Made by a program: the position numbers and the translations under genes
Source of the DNA: JBKQVT01 sp963727245
Lineage (GTDB): Bacteria; Planctomycetota; Planctomycetia; Pirellulales; Thermoguttaceae
DNA length: 64,000 bases
Reading direction: 5' to 3'
Assembly: GCA_963727245.1 (NCBI GenBank)
Contig: CAVSFO010000015.1
Coordinates: 1-64,000, forward strand
Shown: in pieces, positions 43,724 to 53,995 of the stretch
Layout: each line of letters begins with the position of its first letter
How positions within the stretch are numbered: the stretch's first letter is position 1
The notes under the pieces: model-generated
Database searches by the model: none
Told to the model about the DNA's origin: nothing
What the model saw: only the letters and a program-made list of their open reading frames with translations

Positions 43724-45624
43724 AGATCTGGTTCAACAAAGTCAACGAGAGCCGCCGCAACATGGTCGAGGCGACCGATTCGCTGGTCACCATCGGCCGC
43801 GACCCGTCGAACACGGTCTGCCTGCAAAGTCCGCTGGTTTCGCGGCAGCACGCGGTGGTGCGCGCCGCCGACGGCAAACTGCAACTGGAGAACATCGGTC
43901 TGAACAGTTGCATCGTCGGCGACGAGGAGGTGTTGGGGGGGCAGTCGGCGGTGTTTGCCCCCGGCACGAAGGTCCGCATCTGGCCGTTCAGCCTCACGTT
44001 CGAGGCCGAGAAGGCGATCACCATTTCCCGCAGCGACCTGGAAGCCCACCTCCGCTCCATCATGGCGGATCTCGAACTGCGGATCCACCGCAAGCTGCTG
44101 GATCGCCTCGACTTGTACCAGTTCGAGGCCAACCGGGGCAGCGATCCCCAGAGCATCCTGCTGCTGGAGAACAACATCGAGGACGTCTGCCGTGAGATGG
44201 GGGTTTTCAGCCCGGACAACGAATCGCTGCTGGAGGAGATCACCGGCCTGACGCTTCGCGACCACCTGGTGAACCAGCTCATTATGGAGACGGGCAGCGA
44301 GGAGTATTTCGACCTGGCGGCCCTGACCACCAACGAGTTCGACGTGCCGGCCACCCTGGTGCCGGAGCGCGAGGCCGAGCTGCACGGACTGCTGCAGTTC
44401 GTCCGCGAGCGCTTGAACCTCTCCGAATGCCGCGACGTCAGCCAGCAGGTGACGCGCGTCGAAAGGCGCTTCAACGACATCTTCCACCTCGTGCGGCCCC
44501 ATCTGCACCACGAGCTGCGCAAGTACCTCATCCTGCGGACGCTGAAGAAGGACCTCAAGGACACGATCTTCGGTTTCGGGCCCCTGCAAGACCTGCTGCG
44601 GGCGCCGACGGTGACGGAAATCATGGTCGTGGGCATCGATCAGATCTACGTCGAGCGCGGCGGCCTCATCGAGCGCTCCGGGCGCCGCTTCATCTCCGAC
44701 AAGGTGACCGAGGCGATCATCGAGCGCATCGTCGCCCAGGTGGGACGGCGCATCGACAAGAGCCAGCCGCTGGTCGATGCCCGGCTCCCGGACGGCTCCC
44801 GCGTCAACGCCATCATTCCCCCCTTGGCGATCAAGGGGCCGACCTTGACCGTGCGAAAGTTCCCCGCCCAACGGCTGACCATGGACGACCTGGTCGAGAT
44901 GGGCAGCGTCACCACGGCGGCGGCGATGTTTCTGCGGGCCTGCGTGATCGACCGCCGCAACATTCTCGTCAGCGGCGGCACCGGCACGGGCAAGACGACC
45001 CTGCTCAACGTGCTCAGCGGTTTTATTCCCTTCAAAGAACGCATCATCACCATCGAGGACACCAGCGAGCTGCGGCTGCACCAGGAACACGTCGTGACCC
45101 TGGAAACGAAGCCGCCCAACATCGAAGGGGCCGGCGAGTATACCATCCGCAACCTGGTCAAGAACGCCCTGCGCATGCGGCCCGATCGGGTGTTGGTGGG
45201 CGAATGCCGGGGGCCGGAGGCCCTGGACATGATCCAGGCCATGAACACCGGCCACGACGGCTCCATGACCACCGTCCACGCCAACAGCGCCCGGGAGGTG
45301 GTCGATCGCTTGGAAGTGCTGGTGTTGATGGCCGCCGACTTGCCGGTCTCCTCGATCCACCGCCAGGTCTCCTCGGCCCTGGACCTGATCGTGCACATCA
45401 GCCGGCTTCCCGGCGGGGCGCGGGTGGTCAGCCAGATTTCGGAAGTCGTTCGCTACGACCCCGAAGAGAAACAAATCATCATCACCGACATCTTCAACTA
45501 TCGCGACGGCGTCTCGCTGCGGCCGACGGGTTATCTGCCGTCGTTCATCGATTCCCTGATGGCCAAGGAGTTGCTGGACATGGAATTCCTGTACGGCCGG
45601 GGTTCGGACGAGGCGGGCAGGTAA
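43720..45624 (+). CDS. tadA: FHA domain-TadA/CpaF secretion ATPase
   Basis: A 634-residue fusion. Residues 1-100 form an FHA phosphothreonine-binding domain (DSLVTIGRDPSNTVCLQSPL, VSRQHAVV, LENIGLNSCIV). A helical linker (SILLLENNIEDVCREMGVFS) precedes the N-domain PTVTEIMVVGIDQIYVERGG and the ATPase core: Walker A GGTGTGKTT at 419-427, ITIEDTSELRLHQEHVVTLE, MRPDRVLVGECRGPEALDM and TTVHANS. The start overlaps the cpaB stop (ATGA). It is intact. The FHA module suggests regulation by the Ser/Thr kinase encoded at the end of the same operon. Confidence 0.93.
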   Translation: MKIWFNKVNESRRNMVEATDSLVTIGRDPSNTVCLQSPLVSRQHAVVRAADGKLQLENIGLNSCIVGDEEVLGGQSAVFAPGTKVRIWPFSLTFEAEKAITISRSDLEAHLRSIMADLELRIHRKLLDRLDLYQFEANRGSDPQSILLLENNIEDVCREMGVFSPDNESLLEEITGLTLRDHLVNQLIMETGSEEYFDLAALTTNEFDVPATLVPEREAELHGLLQFVRERLNLSECRDVSQQVTRVERRFNDIFHLVRPHLHHELRKYLILRTLKKDLKDTIFGFGPLQDLLRAPTVTEIMVVGIDQIYVERGGLIERSGRRFISDKVTEAIIERIVAQVGRRIDKSQPLVDARLPDGSRVNAIIPPLAIKGPTLTVRKFPAQRLTMDDLVEMGSVTTAAAMFLRACVIDRRNILVSGGTGTGKTTLLNVLSGFIPFKERIITIEDTSELRLHQEHVVTLETKPPNIEGAGEYTIRNLVKNALRMRPDRVLVGECRGPEALDMIQAMNTGHDGSMTTVHANSAREVVDRLEVLVLMAADLPVSSIHRQVSSALDLIVHISRLPGGARVVSQISEVVRYDPEEKQIIITDIFNYRDGVSLRPTGYLPSFIDSLMAKELLDMEFLYGRGSDEAGR

Positions 45625-45627
45625 GAC

Positions 45628-46491
45628 ATGAGCAACGGCGACCCGCAAAACTGGCAAATGTGGCTGGCCAGCCTGATGATGGGCCTGGCGGTGGCGGTGG
45701 CCGCCTATGGCGGGCGCGATTATCTCGTCCTGGCCATGGATTTCGTCGAGCGCGACCTGTTCGAGAAACTCCGCCGCCTGCGGGCGCCCACCCGCAACCT
45801 CCGCAAGTACCTGATCGGCTGGCTGATCGCCATCGGCTGCACCTGCGCGGCCATTTGGATCGGATTGCGGAGTCCGCTCTTGGCCGGGCTGGCGGCCGTT
45901 TTCCTCGCCGCCGCCCCCTGGTACTTGTTGCGGCGCATGGCCGACCGCCACCGGCACAAGCTCGAGGACCAGTTGGCCGACGCCATGGTCATGCTGGCCA
46001 ACGCGGTGCGCGCCGGCTTGTCGCTGGCGCAATCGCTGGAGATCCTGGCCGCGCAATGCCCCAAACCGATCAACGCCGAGTTCCACCAGATCATCGCCGA
46101 GTACAACCTGGGGAAACCCCTGGAGCGGACGTTGGTGGAGGCCAAGCAGCGGCTGCGGAGCGAGAATTTCGCCCTCTTTGCCGCCGCCCTGCTGGCCAGC
46201 CATGAAAGCGGCGGGCGGCTCAACGAGACCGTCGAGCGCATCGCGCAGTCGGTCCTCGAATTGCAGCGCCTCGACCGCAAGGTCATGGCCGAGACCGCGC
46301 AGGCCCGCAAATCGGCCATGTACATGGCCATGGCCCCGCCGGTTATCCTGGTGGTGTACTATTTCGTCGACCCGGTCAACACAACGCTGTTATTCACGCA
46401 CATGGTCGGGCACATCGTGCTGGCGATTGCCGCGACCTTGAACGTGCTCGCCTATTTTTGGGCCCGCCTGATCCTCAGTCCCGACATTTGA
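45628..46491 (+). CDS. tadB: TadB-type platform protein (T2SS F family)
   Basis: A 287-residue inner-membrane platform protein with the T2SSF domain: ADAMVMLANAVRAGLSLAQS, PLERTLVEAKQRL, FALFAAALLASHESGGRLNE. N-terminal helices (about 8-22, 60-95) and C-terminal helices frame the cytoplasmic domain. It starts 3 bp after the FHA-TadA stop and ends 4 bp before TadC. Confidence 0.9.
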   Translation: MSNGDPQNWQMWLASLMMGLAVAVAAYGGRDYLVLAMDFVERDLFEKLRRLRAPTRNLRKYLIGWLIAIGCTCAAIWIGLRSPLLAGLAAVFLAAAPWYLLRRMADRHRHKLEDQLADAMVMLANAVRAGLSLAQSLEILAAQCPKPINAEFHQIIAEYNLGKPLERTLVEAKQRLRSENFALFAAALLASHESGGRLNETVERIAQSVLELQRLDRKVMAETAQARKSAMYMAMAPPVILVVYYFVDPVNTTLLFTHMVGHIVLAIAATLNVLAYFWARLILSPDI

Positions 46492-46495
46492 GCCT

Positions 46496-47458
46496 ATGAT
46501 CCTCGCACCATTTTTCGCCGCCGCTTCCGTCGCCTCCGAGGGCTTGGGACTTCGCTTCTCGGCCAGCGCGATGTTCGGCCTGGGCGCCGCCGTTTTGGCT
46601 TGGTGGGTGGTCCGGGTGTTGCAGAGCGACGACATCGCCCAAGGCGCTGAATGGCGCTACAACGTCAGCCGCATCAACGAGCTGCGGCGGATCAATCCGT
46701 TGTACCGCCTCTTTCAACCGGTGATCACGCTGCTGGCCCGCTTGAACCGGCGCCTCTTTCCCAACAGCCTCCCGGAAATTTACCGCCAGATCCAGGCGGC
46801 CGGGTTGCCGCGATTCTGGCTGCCGGAAGAGTACCTCGCCCGCATCGAGCTGCTGGCGATTTTCGTGATGCCGCTGTACGCGATCCTGCTGTCGCGCCTG
46901 CTCGGTTTTTCCGGGCCGACGGGGTTTGCGCTGACGCTGGCGGCCGTGCCGCTGACGGCCTGGTGGCTGCGGCACCGCCTGGCGGTGCGGGCCAATTCCC
47001 GGCTGCGAATGATCAAACGCCGCATGCCGTTCCTGCTCGATCTGTTGACCTTGTTGATGGAGGCCGGCTCGTCGTTCCTGAATGCCATGCGGCAGGCCGT
47101 CGAGGAGTTCCGCGGCCATCCCGTCGCCGAGGAGTTCGGCCGCGTGCTGGCCGACCTGAACATGGGCAAGACCCGCGTGGAGGCCTTCCAGGCGATGCGC
47201 GATCGCCTGGCCGACGACGAGATCACCAGCATCATCGGCTCGATTCTGCAAGGCGAAACCCTGGGTACGCCGCTGGCCCACATCTTCCGCACTCAGGCCG
47301 ACGTGCTGCGAATCAAGCGGACGCAGCGCGCCGAGCTGGTGGCCGGAGAGGCGGGCGTCAACATGCTCTTGCCCGGCGTCCTCATCATGGTCTCCACGGT
47401 GCTCATCATTATCGGTCCGTTCATGTTGAATTACCTCATCTTTGGATTGTCGATGTAG
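46496..47458 (+). CDS. tadC: TadC-type platform protein (T2SS F family)
   Basis: A 320-residue second platform protein with the T2SSF pattern MPFLLDLLTLLMEAGSSFLN, RVEAFQAMRDRLADDEITSI and QGETLGTPLAHIFRTQADVL. C-terminal helices VNMLLPGVLIMVSTVLIIIG end the protein. It forms the inner-membrane pair with TadB. Its stop TAG abuts the ATG of the following zinc-ribbon gene. Confidence 0.9.
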   Translation: MILAPFFAAASVASEGLGLRFSASAMFGLGAAVLAWWVVRVLQSDDIAQGAEWRYNVSRINELRRINPLYRLFQPVITLLARLNRRLFPNSLPEIYRQIQAAGLPRFWLPEEYLARIELLAIFVMPLYAILLSRLLGFSGPTGFALTLAAVPLTAWWLRHRLAVRANSRLRMIKRRMPFLLDLLTLLMEAGSSFLNAMRQAVEEFRGHPVAEEFGRVLADLNMGKTRVEAFQAMRDRLADDEITSIIGSILQGETLGTPLAHIFRTQADVLRIKRTQRAELVAGEAGVNMLLPGVLIMVSTVLIIIGPFMLNYLIFGLSM

Positions 47459-48369
47459 ATGGCGATCAAGATCGACTGCCCCCGCTGCAAGCAGAACCTG
47501 CTGGTTCCGGAAAAGAAGGCCGGCCAGTACGCCGTTTGTCCGCGCTGCGGGGGCCGCTTCTGGGTGCCCAACGCGGGGGCCGGTGAACTGGCGCCGCCGG
47601 AGCCGGCGGCGGCGGGGGGCCCGGCGGCTGCCCGGCCGCCCCAGGGGGCGGTCGTCGCCGCGCTCCCGCCCCGGCGCCTTCAGCGCCTCCCGTCTACAGC
47701 GCTGCGGGTGTGGCGACATCCCACCTGGCGATTCCGACCCCGCCGGCGCCCCAGCCGACGACGGCCCTGCCGCGCAGCGATGCCCCGGCGGTTGCGCCAT
47801 CCCCGGGGCCGGTCGATCGACAACGGCCGGCGGTCGTTCCGCTTCCGCCGGCGCCGGTGAAAGCCGGCCGCAAAGTCGCCCGGCTGATCTCGGCCGAGAC
47901 CGCCCAGTCGGTCCTGCAGCCGGCGGCCGACGGCAAGCTTCCCGACCTGCGATTGCAGGAGGCCGGAGAAGGACGGCCGGCAGAGGCCAAGTCCAGGTCG
48001 GTCAATCCGCTGCTGCTTTACGGGGCGCTGACGCTGAGCGCCGTGATGTCGCTGGTCCTGGTCCTGATGGACTTGGGTTCGCCCGGTCAGGAGACCTCCA
48101 CGGAAAAGGACCGGGCCCGGCAGCAGATCGAGCTGAAATTTTTCGGCGGCGGGGCGGATCCCGCCGACTTGAAGCCCTTCCAGAAGTATTTGCGCGACGC
48201 GAAACAGGCCCATACCGATCACAACGGCAAGGCCGAGCACGATTGCTATGAAAAGGTGCTGCAGATGCTTCGCGCCGAACGCGGTCCGGAGGAGCGGCCC
48301 TTGACGGGAAACCCCGAGACCGATAAGGAATTGGAATTGCGCATCGAAACGATACTCCAAGGGACCTGA
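47459..48369 (+). CDS. Zinc-ribbon, single-pass membrane protein (one frameshift)
   Basis: About 303 residues. The N-terminus is a C-x2-C ... C-x2-C zinc ribbon (CPRCKQNLLVPEKK, CPRCGGRFWVPN). A long Pro/Ala-rich linker follows, then a helix PLLLYGALTLSAVMSLVLVL and a helical C-terminus (FQKYLRDAKQAHTDHNGKAE). The frame changes between 47640 and 47690 (one base missing). Zinc-ribbon plus linker plus helix is common in planctomycete proteins near kinases. It lies directly between tadC and the kinase-caspase gene. Confidence 0.75.
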
Positions 48370-48385
48370 GGCCTGGAAAGACGCC

Positions 48386-51300
48386 ATGGAACCTGCTGCC
48401 CGTTACGAAATCGTGGACCAGATCGCCGCTGGCGACTTTGCCACGGTCTATCGCGCTCGCGACCGCGAGTTGGGGCGCGAGGTGGCCATCAAGCAGGTCC
48501 ATCAGCAGTTCCTCGCCGACCAGCGGCAACTGGCCCGCTATTGGCAAGAGGCGCAACTGCTGGCTTCGTTGCAGCACCCCAACATCGTCACCATCTACGA
48601 CATTGCGCAACCGGGGGTGGTTGATTCTCGAGTTGATGCGGGGGAGCTTGAAGCAAACCGGCGAGGCCGGGCCCATCGACCTGGACTTTTTGCGGGGGGC
48701 ATTGGCCGATTCCCTGGCGGCCCTGCAATTCCTGCACCACAACGGCGTGATTCACGGCGACGTAAAGCCCAGCAACCTGCTGGTCGATGGGCGGAACCGC
48801 GTCAAGCTCGGCGACTTCGGACTGGCCCGCCGCGCCAGCAATGAAGAGGGAAGCCTGCTCAAGGGAACGACCAAGTACATGGCGCCCGAGCTGATCAACC
48901 CCCAGTTCGGCGCCATCGGGCCGGCCAGCGATCTCTATTCGCTGGGGTTCTCCGCGTATGAGTTGATCTGCGGCACGCCGTTCGAGTCGCTCTTCCCCGG
49001 CCTGGGCTCCTTCGGCCGCGACAAGCAGATCGCCTGGATGATGTGGCACGCGGCGGCGGACCGCAACCTGCCGGAAATCGGCAAGGTCCTGGAAGGCGTG
49101 CCGGACGACCTGGCCCACGCCATCCAGAAAATGATCGTCAAAGACCCGGCGCGGCGATACCAGTCGGCGGCCGAGGTGCTCCGCGACCTTCGCCCCGATC
49201 CGCGGCTGGCGTCGGGGCTGGGCGCCGAGGGGGATCTGGCCGCCGACGCGGCTGCCATCGCGGCGGCAAAGCGGCGCCGCCGCCTGCGCTATGTGGCCGT
49301 CCTGATGATGTCGCTTTCCGCAATGCTCTGCCTGGCGATCCTGCTGCCGCAGAAGAAGACCAAGCACCGCGACGGCCCTCCCCCCGCCATGCAGGGCCTG
49401 GTGCTCGAGGTGAAGGCCGATTGGACCCCGCCGGAACTCAGGATCGCCATCTCGGACAGCAACGGCAAGGTGATTCCCACGCCGATTCCGCTCAACCCGC
49501 AGCGCGATCGGGTCTATGTCAACGATGCGCCCGCTTTTCTCGGCGATCTGCAGCCGCACGACAGGGTTGCCGTCTTTCTCAACGTCATCGACCAGAAGAC
49601 GAGGATGCGCGTCACCGAGGTGTATGCGTCGCGGCCCAAGACCGATAAGGGCCATATCGCCGCGCTGCAGGCGGACGAAGGCAGCTTCGACCTGGCCATC
49701 GACGAAGGCGACAACCAGGGCAAACGGTTTCGCATCCTCGTGCCCCACGATCTGCAGATCCTGTTTAACGGCGCCAGGGAATACAACAAACGACCGGTCA
49801 AGTTGAAGGACCTGAAGGTGGACGACCGCGTCGTGGTGCATCATACGACCGACGACAAGGTCCGCACCGCCACCGAGCTCGAAGTGCAACGCCGCGTCAC
49901 GCTGACGGGAATCCTGCGCGACGTGGATCTGAAGAAACACGAGCTGACCATCGCGCGCGACGAGGCCGACAGCGACCGCGTGACGCTGCCTTGGGCCGAC
50001 AAGTGCAACATCATTCTCAACGGGGAAGCCAAGAAGTCCGACGAAAGCCTGCTCAAACCGGCCGACCTCAAAGCCGGCGACGAGGTCGTCGTCACCCACA
50101 ACCTTCGCATCGTCAACATCGACGCACACCGCGAGCTGAAACAGGGGGGCGTCATCCAGCGGATTGCCGAGGGCACGATGGAGGTCCTTCATCAAGGTGA
50201 CGACGCTCCGACCACGTACCGCGTCGGCCCGAAGTGCAAGATCACCCTCGGCGACGAGGACGCGACGCTCGGCGACTTGCGGGCCGGCGATACCGTCGAG
50301 TTGACGATCGATCGCGCCCCCGGCGCGGAATCCGGAGGCGCTCACCGTGACCGCCCGGCGCGCCGCCGATCCCACGCGCTGGGCGATCCTCGTCGGCGAG
50401 CAGGATTATGAAGACAAGACGCTTGCGCCCTTGGAGTATTCGGTCGCCGACGCCACGCTGTTGGGCGACGTGCTGGTCAAACGCTACAAGGTCCCGGACG
50501 ACCAGGCCGTCCGCTTTCTCGATGAGAGTCGCGTCCGGCTGGAACAGGGGATTAGCGACCGGCTTGAAAAGATCCCCGCCGAGGGGAAGGTGATCGTCTA
50601 CTTCGCCGGCCATGCCTGCAAGGACGACCAGGGGGTCGTCTACCTGGCGCCGAAGAACTTCGACCGCAAGCACCCCGACTCTACGGGGCTGACGCTCCGT
50701 TGGCTGGTCGAGCAGATGGAGAAATGCCCGGCCAAAGAGAAGCTCCTGCTCTTGGACTGCTGTCAGCCTGGCGAGGGCGCCGAGGCGGCCGGGGAGCCGT
50801 CCACGGCCGAGATGTTGAAGACGCTGAGCCCGTCCGGCCGCTCGCCGTTGCAGACCGTGACGGCCCTGGTAAGCTGCAAGGCGGGCCAGCGCGGTCAGCC
50901 CTGGCCGGAAAAGAAGCATGGCTTGTTCGGCTGGTGCCTGGCCGAGGGGTATGGCGGCCGTGCCGACGCCAATCGCGACGGCCGCGTGGAGGCCACCGCA
51001 CTGTTTGAGTTCATGCAGAAGGCCATGGCCGCCGCCGCCGGCGAACTCAAGATCGCGCAGACGCCCGAGTTGATCCTTCCCGACGCCCGCCCGCCCCGGC
51101 TCAGCGAGGACGCCAAGAAGGCGATCCGCAAGCTTGCTGCCGACTTGGAGGAACCGAAGGTCGATTCGAAAGCCGGCCAAGAGGACTTCACCGCCGCCGC
51201 CGAGGCTGCGGAAAAGGAGATCGAGCCCCGTATTCTCTACGGCTTGCTCCTCATCAAAGCCAAGGACTATGAGGCCGCGATCAAACACCTGGAGGAACTA

Positions 51301-51777
51301 AAGGTCGACAAACCGGCCCTGGTGTTCCCCTCGCAGGGCATCGCCTGGCTGCGATTCCAGAAGCGGAGTTATACGACGGGAATGAACGATCTGCTGGAAT
51401 TGCTTACGAAGATTCCCAAGCCTGCCAAGGCTGGCGCCCACTATTCCCCCCAAGTCCAGCAGCTCTTCACGTGGATCGGCCAGTTGCGCGAATTCGCCGC
51501 CCTCGCCGAGGAAGAAAAGTATCGCCCCGCGGCCGACTTGCTGGCCAGCCTCGACGCCGCGGTCGCCGACCACGGCGGCGAAGCCGACCGTTTCTATCAA
51601 GAGGGGCGCGACCATTCCCACCAGATCGCCGAGGATTACGACCAGAAGCTGGCCGCCGCCCCAAACGGTTTCGAGTCGTCCGGCTTCAAGGTGGAACGCC
51701 GTCGGCTGGTTCATTACGCCGACTTCCCCCTGAAACAGTATGTCCAGGATGTCTTGGCCGGCCTCGACCGCGACTAA
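48386..51777 (+). CDS. Ser/Thr protein kinase fused to a caspase-like (C14) domain (two frameshifts)
   Basis: About 1130 residues. Kinase domain: IAAGDFATVY loop, VAIKQV lysine (about 34), catalytic loop HGDVKPSN with Asp about 125, GDFGLAR, YMAPE. One membrane helix follows (YVAVLMMSLSAMLCLAILLP), then repeated beta-rich modules (RVTLTGILRDVDLKKHELTI and similar). The C-terminal caspase-like domain opens with WAILVGEQDYED and has the probable dyad His ~742 (YFAGHACKDD) and Cys ~792 (LLLLDCCQPG). A helical tail ends it. Frames change near 48605 and 50335, each fitting one extra base; after the second, ESEALTVTARRAADPTRWA reads through from the first part. The 3392-bp span fits 1130 codons plus two bases. 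It ends the Tad operon, 16 bp after the zinc-ribbon gene. Confidence 0.85.
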
Positions 51778-51951
51778 CGACGCGGCTTCGGCGCCCCCTG
51801 CCGCCTGCCGCTTCGCCGTGGGTTGCCCTACTTTCCTTCGTGGGAAGGGTAGTCTATAATCTGTCCTTGACAGTGCGCCGAGGCTTGCCGACGATTGGCC
51901 CGGGCCCCGGCTTTTCCCCGAGTTGCCAACCACGAACCCAAGGAGCAGTCC

Positions 51952-52344
51952 GTGACCCCCTCCAGCGATCGAAACGACAAGGATACGGAAACCCCCGCCG
52001 ACGCCGCGCAGTTGGCGGCCCGGCAGCAACTTCACATTGACGACTCGAAGGCGATCCCGTTGTACGCCAATTTCTGCCGCGTGACGGGCACGCCCGAGGA
52101 ATTGATTATCGACTTCGCGCTCAACCCGCAGCCGTTCGGCACGCCGACGGAGCCGATCGCGATCACCCAGCGAATCATTACCAACTTCTTCACGGCCAAG
52201 CGAATGCTGCACGCCCTGCAGTTGACCATTCAACGGCACGAGGCCACGTTCGGCGTGTTGGAGACCGACGTGCAGCGCCGCGTGCAACCCCACATGATGC
52301 GCCCGGGTCAGCCTGGCGGACCCGGCGAGCCCCAACGCGGCTAA
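51952..52344 (+). CDS. DUF3467 family protein
   Basis: A 130-residue protein with the DUF3467 core (YANFCRVTGTPEELIIDFAL, NPQPFGTPTEPIAITQRI, LQLTIQRHEATFGVLETDV). The family is widespread in planctomycetes and function is unknown. The GTG at 51952 is chosen because AAGGAG at 51940-51945 is well placed. It follows the Tad-kinase operon by 175 bp. Confidence 0.9.
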   Translation: MTPSSDRNDKDTETPADAAQLAARQQLHIDDSKAIPLYANFCRVTGTPEELIIDFALNPQPFGTPTEPIAITQRIITNFFTAKRMLHALQLTIQRHEATFGVLETDVQRRVQPHMMRPGQPGGPGEPQRG

Positions 52345-52358
52345 GGGGGCCGTAGAAA

Positions 52359-52500
52359 AATAACTTGGGGACTGTCCCAATTTTGGGCACCATGTGAAGC
52401 ATGGTCGGACGAAAATGGGACTGTCCCCTTGGAAATTCCTCCCATCGCCAAGCGAAGCATGGACGTTATCCCCGGGCTGACGCCCGGGGCTCGGGGCTTT
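52359..52500. repeat. GGGGACTGTCCCA palindrome plus CCCCGGGC half
   Basis: The arms TTGGGGACTGTCCCAATTTT and AAAATGGGACTGTCCCCTTG enclose CCATGTGAAGCATGG (52359-52432). A short related half (GGGGACAGTCCCC) is at 60197-60209. A single arm of the CCCCGGGCTGACGCCCGGGG family follows at 52467-52490. No gene is supported here. Confidence 0.8.
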
Positions 52501-52549
52501 GGCCTGGGACTCGCCGGGCGTGCGACCTCCCGCAATCACCCAATGCCGG

Positions 52550-53995
52550 CTACTCCTCGCCCATGCTGGACCCGGAGGTGACGAGCTTGCACTTGGGCAC
52601 GGCCTTTTGAAACTTCGCCAGGCCGGCGGCCGTGACGCCCGTGCGTCGCAGCGTCAACGTCCGCAGGTTGCCGAGCGATTCCAGGCGCGCCAGGCCGGCA
52701 TCGGTCACGTTCTTGCAGCCCTCCAGGTTCAATTCGCTGAGCTTGCTGAGCCCCGTCAGGTGCTCCAGGCCGGCGTCGCCGGTCGCCGTGTCCATGAGAT
52801 TCAGCACCGTCAGGTTCTTCAGGCCCCGCAGGTGTGCCAGGCCGGCGTCGGTGATCCGCGTGTTCCACAGTTCCAGGCGCTGAAGGCCGGGCATCTGGCC
52901 GACGTTTTCCAGCCCGGCGTCGGTCAAGGGGGTTTCGCGGAGGTCCAGCCACCTCAGGTTCGTCAGGCCCTTGAGGTTGCTCAGCCCCTGGCCCTCGATC
53001 GTCATCCCGCGCAGGGAGAGCTTGTTAAGGCGGGAAAGTCCCCCGATCGCGGCCAGCCCGGCGTCGCTGACGGCCGCGTCGTGCATCAGGTCCAGGTTCT
53101 CCAGGTCGGTGAACCCGGCGACGACCTTCAATCCCTCATCCGTCAGCGCAGTGTCCTCGAAGGACAGGTCGCGCAGTTTCGTCAAGCCCTTGAGGCAGAT
53201 CAAGCCGGCATCGGTGACGCCGTCATTGCCACTGCGGACTTTCAACGTGCGGAGGTTCGTCATGTCCTTGAGATGTTCCAGGCCCTTGTCGCCGATCTGC
53301 TGGCAGCAGCGGATGTCCAGCGCACGGAGCTTCTTCATCCCCCGGAGTTGGATGAGACTGTCGTCCCGGAAATTGTCGTACAGGAGGGTCAAGGTCTCCA
53401 GGTTGGGGAAATCCTTGATGTAACCCAGGGCCTTGTTGCTGAGAAAGCTGCAGTGATGCAGGTTGAGCGACTTCAGTCCGGAAAGCGGCCGCAGGGCCTT
53501 GAGCGATTCGTCGTGAATCTCGGTGTTCCTTAGCGACAGGCTGGCCAAGGCGGTGATCTGCGTGAGGTGTTTCACCCCCGCGTCGGTGATGTCGGTGCCA
53601 TAAAGCTTCAATCGCGCCAGGTGGGGGAAGGCCCGGGCGATCAACTCCAGGTCGGCGTCCGTGACCGGGCGCGGATCGAGGTCGATGTCCACGACGCGGC
53701 CGCCGTCGTACTTGACCTTGCCGGCGAGCTTCTTGATGCGCGCCAGTGCCGCCGCCTCGGCCGAAAGGGGCTCGGCGGGCGCTGCGGCAGGCTTGTCGGC
53801 GGGCTTTTCGGCCGCCGCCGCGGCGGGCTTGTCGGCGGGCGCCGCCGAGTGTGCCGAACTGGCCGCGACCGCCTTCACCCGCTCCGCCGCCGGCTGAGCG
53901 GGCGCCGCCGGCTGGTCCTGCGATTGCGTCTGCCCCTGGCAGCCCACGATCCCGACCCCAATCCACGCCACCAGCGCCGCCAGCAAGCATCTCAT
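52550..53995 (-). CDS. Leucine-rich-repeat lipoprotein
   Basis: A 481-residue protein. Signal peptide with a lipobox-like VGIVGC (Cys at about residue 19), then an Ala/Pro/Lys-rich linker (residues ~20-80). About 15 leucine-rich repeats of the pattern LxxLxLxxTxITDAGLxxLxGL follow, of the same 24-residue type as the two membrane LRR proteins in this window. The start at 53995 is chosen because GAGGAG precedes it; longer starts at 54019 and 54040 lack this. Likely a periplasmic or surface lipoprotein binding other proteins. Confidence 0.85.
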   Translation of the reverse strand: MRCLLAALVAWIGVGIVGCQGQTQSQDQPAAPAQPAAERVKAVAASSAHSAAPADKPAAAAAEKPADKPAAAPAEPLSAEAAALARIKKLAGKVKYDGGRVVDIDLDPRPVTDADLELIARAFPHLARLKLYGTDITDAGVKHLTQITALASLSLRNTEIHDESLKALRPLSGLKSLNLHHCSFLSNKALGYIKDFPNLETLTLLYDNFRDDSLIQLRGMKKLRALDIRCCQQIGDKGLEHLKDMTNLRTLKVRSGNDGVTDAGLICLKGLTKLRDLSFEDTALTDEGLKVVAGFTDLENLDLMHDAAVSDAGLAAIGGLSRLNKLSLRGMTIEGQGLSNLKGLTNLRWLDLRETPLTDAGLENVGQMPGLQRLELWNTRITDAGLAHLRGLKNLTVLNLMDTATGDAGLEHLTGLSKLSELNLEGCKNVTDAGLARLESLGNLRTLTLRRTGVTAAGLAKFQKAVPKCKLVTSGSSMGEE

